From assembly GCF_900108565.1 (NCBI RefSeq), contig NZ_LT629971.1, positions 5,890,001 to 5,954,000 of the forward strand: a stretch of DNA of 64,000 nt. The letters are read 5' to 3'. Positions 24,756 through 32,211 of the stretch are shown here, one piece after another (within the stretch, counting starts at the first letter, position 1; every line of letters starts with the position of its first letter). The position numbers and the translations under genes were made by a program. A model generated the notes under the pieces. It worked only from the letters and a program-made list of their open reading frames with translations. It had not been told where the DNA came from and searched no databases. Origin of the DNA: Mycolicibacterium rutilum. Lineage in GTDB: Bacteria > Actinomycetota > Actinomycetes > Mycobacteriales > Mycobacteriaceae.

Positions 24756-26462
24756 ATGACCGCGCCTGAAAACCAGCCCCGCAGACCCGCCATCTTCACC
24801 GTCGACGACGACCCGGCGGTTTCGCGTGCCGTCGCGCGCGATCTGCGCCGCCACTACGGGGAGCGCTACCGCGTCGTGCGGGCCGAGTCCGGCGCCGACG
24901 CCATCGACACCCTCAAGGAACTCAAGCTGCGCGGCGACACCGTCGCGGTGTTCGTCGCCGACTACCGGATGCCGCAGATGAGCGGTATCGAATTCCTCGA
25001 GAAGGCGATGGACTTCTTCCCGCTGGCGCGCCGCGTGCTGCTGACCGCCTACGCCGACACGCACGCGGCGATCGACGCCATCAACGTCGTCGACCTCGAC
25101 CACTACCTGCTCAAGCCGTGGGACCCGCCGGAGGAGAAGCTCTACCCGGTGCTCGACGGGCTGCTCGAGGAGTGGCGCGCGGTCGGCGATCGCGCGATGC
25201 CGTACACCAAGGTGATCGGCCACCGCTACAGCGACCGCTCGTGGGAGGTGCGCCAGTTCCTGGCCCGCAACGAGTACTCGTTCCGGTCCGTCGACGCCGA
25301 GAGCCAGAAGGGCCAGCAGCTGCTGGAGGCCGCGGGCCTCGACGGCAGCAAGCTGCCCGTCGTCATCACCGAGAAGGGCGAGACGCTGGTCGAGCCGAGG
25401 GACGCCGAACTGGCGTCGCTGCTCGGCCTGTCCACCGCCCCGCAGCTGGAGATGTATGACCTCGCGGTGATCGGCGGCGGCCCGGCCGGTCTGGCGGCCG
25501 CGGTGTACGGCGCCTCCGAGGGCCTCAAGACCGTGCTGATCGAGCGGGCCACCACCGGCGGGCAGGCCGGGCGCAGCTCGAAGATCGAGAACTACCTCGG
25601 CTTCGAGAACGGTGTCTCGGGAGCCAGCCTCACCACGACGGCCCGCAGGCAGGCCGAGCGCTTCGGCGCGGAGGTGATCACCACCCAGGAGGCCGGCAGG
25701 CTGAAGGTCGGCGGTGTGGGCGCCGCCCATTCCATCCAGCTCAGCGACCACAGCACCATCGGCGCGCGCGCCGTCATCCTCGCCACCGGCGTCGAGTACC
25801 GCGAACTGCAGGTCAGTGGGTGTCGCGCGACGCCGGACGACCCGTCGGAGGCCAACTTCGTCGGGCGCGGCGTCTTCTACGGCGCCTCGGTGTCCGACAA
25901 CTCCGAATGCGCCGGTGAGGACGTCTACATCGTCGGCGGCGCGAATTCGGCGGGCCAGGCCGCGATGTACATGTCGCAGACCGCCAAGTCGGTGACCATG
26001 CTGATCCGCGGGCCGTCGCTGGAAGCGGGCATGTCGCAGTACCTCGTCGACCGGATCCGGCGCACCCCCAACATCGTCGTCCGGACCTGCACCGAGGTGG
26101 TCGGCACCGTCGCCGAGGGCGACCACCTCTCAGGGCTGGTCGTGCGCGACAAGCAGACCGGTGAGACCGAACAGGTCGGCTGCGACCGGATGTGCTGCTT
26201 CATCGGCGCGACCCCGCGCACCGATTGGCTCGAGGAGGCGGGAATAGCCCGCGACGACCACGGTTTCATCCTGTCGGGACCGGATCTGCGCGAGAAGGTG
26301 GGCTGGACGTTGGACCGCCCGCCGCATCACCTGGAAACAAGCGTCCCGGGTGTCTTTGTTGCAGGAGACGTGCGATCGGAATCCGCCAAGCGGGTCGCGG
26401 CCGCCGTCGGCGAAGGATCGATGGCCGTGATGCTGGTGCACCGCTACCTGGCGGAAGCTTAG
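24756..26462 (+). CDS. Response regulator fused to thioredoxin-reductase-like flavoprotein lacking CxxC
   Basis: A 568-residue fusion. Residues 1-125 are a receiver domain: acidic TVDDDPAV, phospho-acceptor Asp in VADYRMPQMSG, Thr in LLTAYAD and Lys in LLKPWDPP. Residues about 145-220 look like a glutaredoxin/thioredoxin-fold linker without cysteines (DRSWEVRQFLARNEYSFRSV ... LPVVITEKGETLVEP). The rest is a low-molecular-weight thioredoxin-reductase fold with FAD motif VIGGGPAGLAAAVYGASEG, NAD(P) motif YIVGGANSAGQAAMYMSQ and the closing TSVPGVFVAGDVRSESAKR. The redox-active CATC is replaced by GASV (GRGVFYGASVSDNSEC), so it is unlikely to reduce thioredoxin. The partner kinase gene follows by 13 bp. 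The output may be NAD(P)H oxidation or redox sensing controlled by phosphorylation; that is inference. Confidence 0.92.
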   Translation: MTAPENQPRRPAIFTVDDDPAVSRAVARDLRRHYGERYRVVRAESGADAIDTLKELKLRGDTVAVFVADYRMPQMSGIEFLEKAMDFFPLARRVLLTAYADTHAAIDAINVVDLDHYLLKPWDPPEEKLYPVLDGLLEEWRAVGDRAMPYTKVIGHRYSDRSWEVRQFLARNEYSFRSVDAESQKGQQLLEAAGLDGSKLPVVITEKGETLVEPRDAELASLLGLSTAPQLEMYDLAVIGGGPAGLAAAVYGASEGLKTVLIERATTGGQAGRSSKIENYLGFENGVSGASLTTTARRQAERFGAEVITTQEAGRLKVGGVGAAHSIQLSDHSTIGARAVILATGVEYRELQVSGCRATPDDPSEANFVGRGVFYGASVSDNSECAGEDVYIVGGANSAGQAAMYMSQTAKSVTMLIRGPSLEAGMSQYLVDRIRRTPNIVVRTCTEVVGTVAEGDHLSGLVVRDKQTGETEQVGCDRMCCFIGATPRTDWLEEAGIARDDHGFILSGPDLREKVGWTLDRPPHHLETSVPGVFVAGDVRSESAKRVAAAVGEGSMAVMLVHRYLAEA

Positions 26463-26475
26463 AGAGGGAAGTCCC

Positions 26476-27969
26476 ATGGGCGAACAGTGCGTGCGCGACG
26501 AGCTTCGGACGCTGTTCCTGTTCGAGAAGCTCAGCGACGAACAACTCGACACGCTCTGCGAGGCCGGCAGCATCGAGACGTTTCCCGCCGGGCCCGTCTG
26601 CGTCGAGGGTGAGCCGGCGTCCTGCTTCTACGTGATGATCGACGGCGAGCTGATCATGTCGAAGCGCTCCGGCGGCGTCGACATCCAGACCAACCGCACC
26701 TCCCAGCGCGGCGTGTACTTCGGCGCGTGGTCGGCGTACGTCCCCGGCGAGGAGCACATCTACGAAGCGTCGGTGCGGCTGACCAAACCGTCGCGCTGCT
26801 TCGTCCTGGATTCGAGCGCGTTTGCCCGCTTCATGCAGACCGAGTTCCCGATGGCCGTGCACCTGCTCGAGGGGCACCGTGTCGGCGGGCGCCGGCAGAA
26901 CCAGATCATCGGCCAGCGGGAGAAGCTGCTGGCGCTGGGCACCATCACCGCCGGGCTGACCCATCAGCTCAACAACCCGGCCGCGGCCACCGCCCGTGCG
27001 GTCGCCGATCTGCGCGAGACCGTCGGCAAGATGCGCCACAAGCTCTCGATGCTCGCCGACGGGAAGTTCAGCCCCGAGGCGCTGCGCGCGCTGGTGCGGA
27101 TCCAGGACGACGTCGCCGAGCAGGTCGCCAAGAACCGCGATGTCGAACTGTCGGCGCTGGAGGCGTCCGACCGTGAGGACGCGATCGGCGACTGGCTCGA
27201 AGCGCACGACATCCCCGGCGCCTGGGACTACGCGCCGACGTTCGTCGAAGCCGGCCTCGACACCGATTGGCTCGAACGCGTGCACGCCTCCGTCGAGGAG
27301 GTCGACGCCACCGCGTCGCTGCAGGCCGCGGTCGGATGGTTGAAGTACACCATCGACAACGAGCTGCGGATGAACGAGATCGGTGAGGCCAGCAAGCGGA
27401 TCTCCGCGCTGCTCGCCGGCGCCAAGCAGTACTCCCAGATGGACCGCGGGGCCTACCAGCGCGCCGACGTGCACGAACTTCTGCGCAGCACGCTGATGAT
27501 GTTCGGCGACAAGATCGGCATGGAGCGCAAGGGCAAACCCGTCACCCTGGTCAAGGACATGGACAAGACGCTGCCCGAATTGCATTGCTACCCCGGCGAT
27601 CTCAACCAGGTGTGGACCAACATCATCGAGAACGCGGTCCAGGCGATGGACGGGCACGGCACGCTGACGATCCGCACGGCGCGCGAGAACGACCAGATGA
27701 TCCGGGTGGAGATCTGCGACGACGGGCCCGGTATCCCCGAGGACATCGTCGACCGGATCTTCACGCCGTTCTTCACCACCAAGCCGTTCGGCCAGGGCAC
27801 CGGCCTCGGCCTGGATCTGGCCTGGCGGATCGTGGTGGAAAAGCACGGCGGGAACATCTCGGTACAGTCGCAGCCCGGCGACACCCGGTTCGTCGTGTGC
27901 CTGCCGCTGGTGGCCCCCGCCCCGGTGGTGCCGACACCCGGCGAATTGTCCGCCGCCGGCACGGAATAG
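26476..27969 (+). CDS. Sensor histidine kinase with cyclic-nucleotide-binding-like domain
   Basis: Likely cognate kinase of the upstream fusion protein. Residues 1-140 form a cNMP-binding/Crp-like beta roll (LFEKLSDEQLDTLCEAGSIE; CFYVMIDGELIMSKRSGGVD; SRCFVLDSSAFARFM). An H-box follows with the phospho-His in ITAGLTHQLNNPAAATARAV. A helical insert of about 150 residues with no known fold separates it from the ATPase domain, which has N box QVWTNIIENAVQAM, G1 CDDGPGIPED, F FTPFFTTKPFG and G2 GTGLGLDLAW. There are no membrane helices, so it is a cytosolic sensor. Start at 26476 follows AGAGAGGGAAG. Confidence 0.93.
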   Translation: MGEQCVRDELRTLFLFEKLSDEQLDTLCEAGSIETFPAGPVCVEGEPASCFYVMIDGELIMSKRSGGVDIQTNRTSQRGVYFGAWSAYVPGEEHIYEASVRLTKPSRCFVLDSSAFARFMQTEFPMAVHLLEGHRVGGRRQNQIIGQREKLLALGTITAGLTHQLNNPAAATARAVADLRETVGKMRHKLSMLADGKFSPEALRALVRIQDDVAEQVAKNRDVELSALEASDREDAIGDWLEAHDIPGAWDYAPTFVEAGLDTDWLERVHASVEEVDATASLQAAVGWLKYTIDNELRMNEIGEASKRISALLAGAKQYSQMDRGAYQRADVHELLRSTLMMFGDKIGMERKGKPVTLVKDMDKTLPELHCYPGDLNQVWTNIIENAVQAMDGHGTLTIRTARENDQMIRVEICDDGPGIPEDIVDRIFTPFFTTKPFGQGTGLGLDLAWRIVVEKHGGNISVQSQPGDTRFVVCLPLVAPAPVVPTPGELSAAGTE

Positions 27970-27998
27970 CCGCGACGCCGCCCGCGGTTGACCCGATC

Positions 27999-28844
27999 AT
28001 GACCAAACCCCAGCTCGGCACCTATGGCACCTTCGGCCTCTACTCGATGTGGCAGCAACTGAGTCCCGATCAGCTGCGCGCGATCGAAGACCTCGGCTAC
28101 GGCGCGATCTGGGCCGGCGGCTCCCCCGCCGCCGACCTGCCGTGGGTCGAGCCGATCCTGGAGGCCACCTCGACGCTCAAGGTGGCGACGGGCATCGTCA
28201 ACATCTGGACCGCCGACGCCGGCCCGGTCAGCGAGTCCTACCACCGCATCGAGAACGCCTACCCCGGGCGTTTCCTGCTCGGCATCGGCGTCGGCCACCC
28301 CGAGGCGCACACCGAATACAAGAAGCCCTACGACGCGCTCACCGAGTACCTCGACAAGCTTGACGAGTACGGCGTGCCGCAGGACCGCCGGGTGGTGGCC
28401 GCGCTGGGCCCGCGCGTGCTGAAGCTGTCTGCGAACCGGGCCGCGGGCCCGCATCCGTACCTGACCACACCCGAGCACACCGCCGAGGCCCGCGAACTGC
28501 TCGGCCCGGACGCGTTCATCGCTCCCGAGCACAAGGTGGTGCTGACCACCGACGCGGAGGCGGCCCGCGCGGCCGGCCGCAAGACGCTCGACGTCTACCT
28601 GAACCTGACGAACTACCTCAACAGCTGGAAGCGGCTGGGCTTCACCGACGAGGAGGTCGCCAAGCCGGGCAGTGACCGGCTTGTCGACGCCGTGGTGGCG
28701 TATGGCACCGTCGACTCCATCGCCGCACGGCTGAAGGAGCATCTCGACGCGGGCGCCGACCATGTGCCCGTGCAGGTGCTCACCGAACCGGACAAGCTGG
28801 TGGACGCGTTGGCAGAATTGGCGGGTCCGCTCGGCCTGAAGTGA
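27999..28844 (+). CDS. F420-dependent LLM-class oxidoreductase (TIGR03620-like), copy 1
   Basis: Luciferase-like monooxygenase fold enzyme, probably using cofactor F420. From the ATG at 27999 the product is 281 residues: LGTYGTFGLYSMWQQLSPDQ, GYGAIWAGGSPAADLPWVEP, ATGIVNIWTADAGPVSESYH, GRFLLGIGVGHPEAHTEYKK. It lacks an exporter signal. The downstream gene encodes a paralogue in the same arrangement. M. tuberculosis has, to my recollection, one such gene between infA and rmlB, so the pair here is likely a local duplication. Substrate unknown. The frame stays open upstream inside the kinase gene, but similarity begins at this Met. Confidence 0.9.
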   Translation: MTKPQLGTYGTFGLYSMWQQLSPDQLRAIEDLGYGAIWAGGSPAADLPWVEPILEATSTLKVATGIVNIWTADAGPVSESYHRIENAYPGRFLLGIGVGHPEAHTEYKKPYDALTEYLDKLDEYGVPQDRRVVAALGPRVLKLSANRAAGPHPYLTTPEHTAEARELLGPDAFIAPEHKVVLTTDAEAARAAGRKTLDVYLNLTNYLNSWKRLGFTDEEVAKPGSDRLVDAVVAYGTVDSIAARLKEHLDAGADHVPVQVLTEPDKLVDALAELAGPLGLK

Positions 28845-28865
28845 CGTCACCACCGAAGGGATCGC

Positions 28866-29708
28866 ATGACTGAGCTCAAGCCCGACCTCGGCCGCTACGG
28901 CGTCTGGACGTTCGGCACCCCCACCCCCGAGCAGGCCGTCGAAATCGAGAAGCTCGGATACGGCGCGGTGTGGATCGGCGGGTCGCCCGCGGGTGACCTC
29001 AACTACGTCGAACCCATCCTCGAGCGCACCGAGAACCTGACCGTCGCCACCGGCATCGTCAACGTGTGGACCGCCGCGGCCCAGGAGGTCGCCGAGGCGT
29101 ACCACCGCGTCGAGGATGCCTATCCCGGCCGGTTTCTGCTGGGCATCGGGATCGGCCATCCCGAGCACACCGAGGAGTACCGCAAGCCCTACGACGTCCT
29201 GGTCGAGTATCTCGACGTGCTCGACGCGGCGAAGGTGCCGACCAGCCGGCGCGTGCTCGCGGCGCTCGGGCCCAAGGTGTTGCAGCTGGCTGCCCGGCGC
29301 AGCGCGGGCGCACACCCGTACCTGACGACCCCGCAGCACACCGGCGAGGCGCGGAACCTGCTGGGGCCGACGGTGTTTCTGGCGCCCGAGCACAAGGTGG
29401 TGCTGGCACGCGACGCCGAGGCGTCCCGCGAGATCGGCCGCCAGGCGGTCGACTTCTACCTGAACCTGTCGAACTACCTGAACAACTGGAAGCGGCTGGG
29501 CTTCACCGACGACGACCTCGCCAAGCCCGGCAGCGACCGGTTCGTCGACGCGGTCGTCGCGCACGGGACACCCGAGGCGATCGCCGCCCGCCTCGAGGAG
29601 CACCTCGAGGCCGGTGCCGACCACGTGACGATCCAGGTGCTCGGCGGGTGGGATGTGCTGCTGCCGACGCTTACGGAGCTGGCCGGACCACTCGGGCTCA
29701 AGGGCTAG
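28866..29708 (+). CDS. F420-dependent LLM-class oxidoreductase, copy 2
   Basis: Tandem paralogue of the preceding gene, 280 residues, 21 bp after it. The matching landmarks are LGRYGVWTFGTPTPEQAVEI, GYGAVWIGGSPAGDLNYVEP, ATGIVNVWTAAAQEVAEAYH, GRFLLGIGIGHPEHTEEYRK, and a near-identical stretch LNLSNYLNNWKRLGFTDDDL. The N-terminal strand and the substrate-side loops differ most, which suggests divergence of substrate rather than a dosage copy. A GAAGGGATCGC ribosome binding site precedes the ATG. Confidence 0.9.
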   Translation: MTELKPDLGRYGVWTFGTPTPEQAVEIEKLGYGAVWIGGSPAGDLNYVEPILERTENLTVATGIVNVWTAAAQEVAEAYHRVEDAYPGRFLLGIGIGHPEHTEEYRKPYDVLVEYLDVLDAAKVPTSRRVLAALGPKVLQLAARRSAGAHPYLTTPQHTGEARNLLGPTVFLAPEHKVVLARDAEASREIGRQAVDFYLNLSNYLNNWKRLGFTDDDLAKPGSDRFVDAVVAHGTPEAIAARLEEHLEAGADHVTIQVLGGWDVLLPTLTELAGPLGLKG

Positions 29709-29729
29709 CTGCACTCGTTTGTGCGCGGG

Positions 29730-30365
29730 TCACCCCAGCTGCTGCAACCGCTCATGGATGGACATGGCCAGTCGTTCGTCGACGGTGAGGTGGAGGTACA
29801 GGGGCTCGAACGCTGCGGGAAGTTTGCCTCGCAGCGCCAGCCTCTGCAGGTGCTCCAACCGCAGCAGCGCATCGTTGACGAAACCGGCCATGTCCTGGAC
29901 AAGACCGTTGAACAGCCGGACTGTGTCCGCCATGAGGTCGGCGGATTCGTCTGGCGGCAACCACATTCGGCACTCCTCGGCGTTCGAGAGCACCTGCTGG
30001 TAGCAGTCACCGAAGACGTGGGCTGCCGCGACGATGGCCGAGCCGTCCGCAACGTCCTCGTTGTTGGGCGCACCGAAGACCGCCGCGAGAGCGGGGTCGG
30101 CGAGCAGGCTCGTGAACTTGGCAACCCCGTTCTGCGCATCGCACAGACGCTCCGATACGAACCACGCGACGTCCGGGTCTGACAGCAGCACGCCCTCCGG
30201 CATCACCGGCGAGCCCAACACCTGCGCTATCTTGCGCTCCTCCAGCGCCGCCCAGCGATGGACCAGCACCGACGCGAACGCCGCCCAGGTCCAGCACACC
30301 GGCCTGTCCCTGATCATCCGTTCGACCAGGTCCGGTGTGGGAACGACATCCGCGATGCGATTCAT
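29730..30365 (-). CDS. Hypothetical helical protein
   Basis: Not recognised. The 211-residue product (MNRIADVVPTPDLVERMIRD) is predicted mostly helical with no signal or membrane segment. Features are WTWAAFASVLVHRWAALEER, a central region rich in small residues (AAVFGAPNNEDVADGSAIVA), four cysteines at scattered positions, and a C-terminal LYLHLTVDERLAMSIHERLQ. Convergent with the F420-type oxidoreductase genes and divergent from rmlB. Codon use matches the neighbours, so it appears native and expressed. Confidence 0.7.
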   Translation of the reverse strand: MNRIADVVPTPDLVERMIRDRPVCWTWAAFASVLVHRWAALEERKIAQVLGSPVMPEGVLLSDPDVAWFVSERLCDAQNGVAKFTSLLADPALAAVFGAPNNEDVADGSAIVAAAHVFGDCYQQVLSNAEECRMWLPPDESADLMADTVRLFNGLVQDMAGFVNDALLRLEHLQRLALRGKLPAAFEPLYLHLTVDERLAMSIHERLQQLG

Positions 30366-30520
30366 GAGCTCACGTTAGGAGCGGGCACCGACAGAATCGG
30401 TCCTCCGACCAGCGCCCGCCCCGCGAGTGAGAAGCCAGGGCTGCCAGATCGCTCGAACCACGACCAGGAATGCTCTTTCGGCGCCAAGGCGCGGCCGCCG
30501 ACCCGCTACTGTCGGTGACC

Positions 30521-31525
30521 ATGCGGTTGCTGGTCACGGGTGGTGCGGGCTTCATCGGCGCCAACTTCGTGCACGCCTTGCTCCGGGACGATGTGCGCGA
30601 CCACGCCGACGACGTCACGGTCCTCGACGCGCTGACCTACGCGGGCAGCCGCGAGTCGTTGGCCCCGGTAGAAGACGACATCCGCCTGGTCGAGGGTGAT
30701 ATCACCGACGCCGCCGTGGTGGACGCGCTCGTCGCCGACGCCGACGCCGTCGTGCACTTCGCCGCCGAGACCCACGTCGACAACGCGCTCGCCGAACCCG
30801 AACCGTTCCTGCGCTCCAACGTCATCGGCACGTTCACCGTCCTGGAGGCGGTCCGCCGGCACGGTGTGCGCCTGCACCATGTCTCCACCGACGAGGTGTA
30901 CGGCGACCTTCCGCTGGAGGGCCCGCAGCGGTTCACCGAGGCGACGCCCTATAACCCGTCGAGCCCGTACTCGTCGACCAAGGCGGCCGCCGACATGCTG
31001 GTGCGCGCCTGGGTGCGGTCCTACGGTGTGCGCGCGACGATCTCCAACTGCTCCAACAACTATGGGCCCTACCAGCATGTGGAGAAGTTCATCCCGCGCC
31101 AGATCACGAACGTGCTGACCGGGCGGCGGCCCAAGCTGTACGGCAGCGGCGCGAACGTGCGCGACTGGATCCACGTCGACGACCACAACAGCGCGGTCCG
31201 GCGGATCCTCGCCGACGGACAGCCCGGGCGGACCTACCTGATCGGGGCGCAGGGTGAACGCGACAACCTGTCGGTGATGCGGATGATCCTGCGCCTGATG
31301 GGCCGTGACTCCGACGACTTCGACCACGTCACCGACCGCGTCGGCCACGACCTGCGCTACGCGATCGACGCGTCGGCGCTCACCGACGAATTGGGTTGGC
31401 GCCCTGAGCACACCGACTTCGAGGAGGGTCTTCGTGCGACCATCGACTGGTACCGGGCGAACGAGTCGTGGTGGGCTCCGTTGAAAGACGCGGTGGAGCG
31501 TGGCTATCAGGGGCGCGGCCAGTGA
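30521..31525 (+). CDS. rmlB: dTDP-glucose 4,6-dehydratase
   Basis: Second step of dTDP-L-rhamnose synthesis, the sugar that links arabinogalactan to peptidoglycan in mycobacteria. The 334-residue SDR protein has the NAD motif TGGAGFIGANF, HVSTDEVYGDLPLEG, and the catalytic YxxxK in SPYSSTKAAADML; NNYGPYQHVEKFIPRQITN is the substrate loop. The ATG at 30521 directly begins the Rossmann strand (MRLLVTGGAG). It overlaps rmlC as GTGA, so the two are coupled. rmlA and rmlD are not in the window. Confidence 0.96.
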   Translation: MRLLVTGGAGFIGANFVHALLRDDVRDHADDVTVLDALTYAGSRESLAPVEDDIRLVEGDITDAAVVDALVADADAVVHFAAETHVDNALAEPEPFLRSNVIGTFTVLEAVRRHGVRLHHVSTDEVYGDLPLEGPQRFTEATPYNPSSPYSSTKAAADMLVRAWVRSYGVRATISNCSNNYGPYQHVEKFIPRQITNVLTGRRPKLYGSGANVRDWIHVDDHNSAVRRILADGQPGRTYLIGAQGERDNLSVMRMILRLMGRDSDDFDHVTDRVGHDLRYAIDASALTDELGWRPEHTDFEEGLRATIDWYRANESWWAPLKDAVERGYQGRGQ

Positions 31526-32124
31526 ACGTCCGCGAACTCGACGTCCCCGGCGCGTGGGAGATCACGCCCACCCTGCACGCCGACACGCGCGGCGTGTTCT
31601 TCGAATGGTTCACCGACGCCGCGTTCCGTGGGTTCGCCGAGCATCCGCTCGACCTGCGCCAGGCGAACTGCTCGGTGTCCGCTGCAGGCGTGCTGCGGGG
31701 GCTGCATTTCGCGCAGGTGCCGCCGAGCCAGGCCAAGTACGTCACCTGCCTGCGCGGCGCGGTGTACGACGTGGTGGTCGACATCCGCGTGGGTTCGCCG
31801 ACCTTCGGGCGGTGGGACGCCGTGCGACTCGACGACCGCGACCGGCGCACCGTGTACCTCTCGGAAGGCCTGGGCCACGCGTTCTTGTCCCTGGAGGACG
31901 AGTCGACGGTGATGTACCTGTGTTCGGCGGGCTATGACCCGCAGCGCGAGCACACCGTCGATCCGCTGGACCCCGCGATCGGCATCGAGTGGCCCGTCGC
32001 ACCGGATGCGGTGATCCTGTCCGACCGCGACCGCCAGGCCCCGACCCTGGAGCAGGCCCGCGCCCAGAACCTGCTGCCGACCTGGGACGAAACCCGGGCG
32101 TTCGTGGAGTCGCTGCGGTCCTGA
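31522..32124 (+). CDS. rmlC: dTDP-4-dehydrorhamnose 3,5-epimerase
   Basis: Third step of dTDP-L-rhamnose synthesis. The 200-residue cupin starts at the GTG overlapping the rmlB stop (VNVRELDVPGAWEITPTLHA). Visible signatures are RGVFFEWFTDAAFRGF, the catalytic His in VLRGLHFAQVPPSQAKYVTC, DVVVDIRVGSPTFGRW, and GLGHAFLSLEDESTVMYLCS. The C-terminal tail ENLLPTWDET-like (QNLLPTWDETRAF) is standard. Confidence 0.95.
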   Translation: MNVRELDVPGAWEITPTLHADTRGVFFEWFTDAAFRGFAEHPLDLRQANCSVSAAGVLRGLHFAQVPPSQAKYVTCLRGAVYDVVVDIRVGSPTFGRWDAVRLDDRDRRTVYLSEGLGHAFLSLEDESTVMYLCSAGYDPQREHTVDPLDPAIGIEWPVAPDAVILSDRDRQAPTLEQARAQNLLPTWDETRAFVESLRS

Positions 32125-32165
32125 GCGGAGCCGTTCGCAGGTCCTTGCGCTCACCCGGGAGCAGT

Positions 32166-32183
32166 TACTAGGATGTCCTAGTA
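32166..32183. promoter_or_regulatory. Perfect palindrome upstream of mmsA (probable operator)
   Basis: Two perfect 8-base arms, TACTAGGA and TCCTAGTA, separated by TG. It ends 28 bp before the mmsA ATG, a position where a bound dimer would block RNA polymerase. The symmetry and size fit a TetR-type or similar dimeric repressor, possibly one sensing a branched-chain acyl-CoA. No regulator gene is adjacent. Confidence 0.75.
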
Positions 32184-32211
32184 TTCAGCCGTTCGGCAAG
32201 GGGCCACGATC

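Noticed and set aside
27588..29714. 708-residue minus-strand frame opposite the F420-type oxidoreductases
   Set aside because: Antisense shadow of two recognised genes, with repeated composition because the genes are duplicated.
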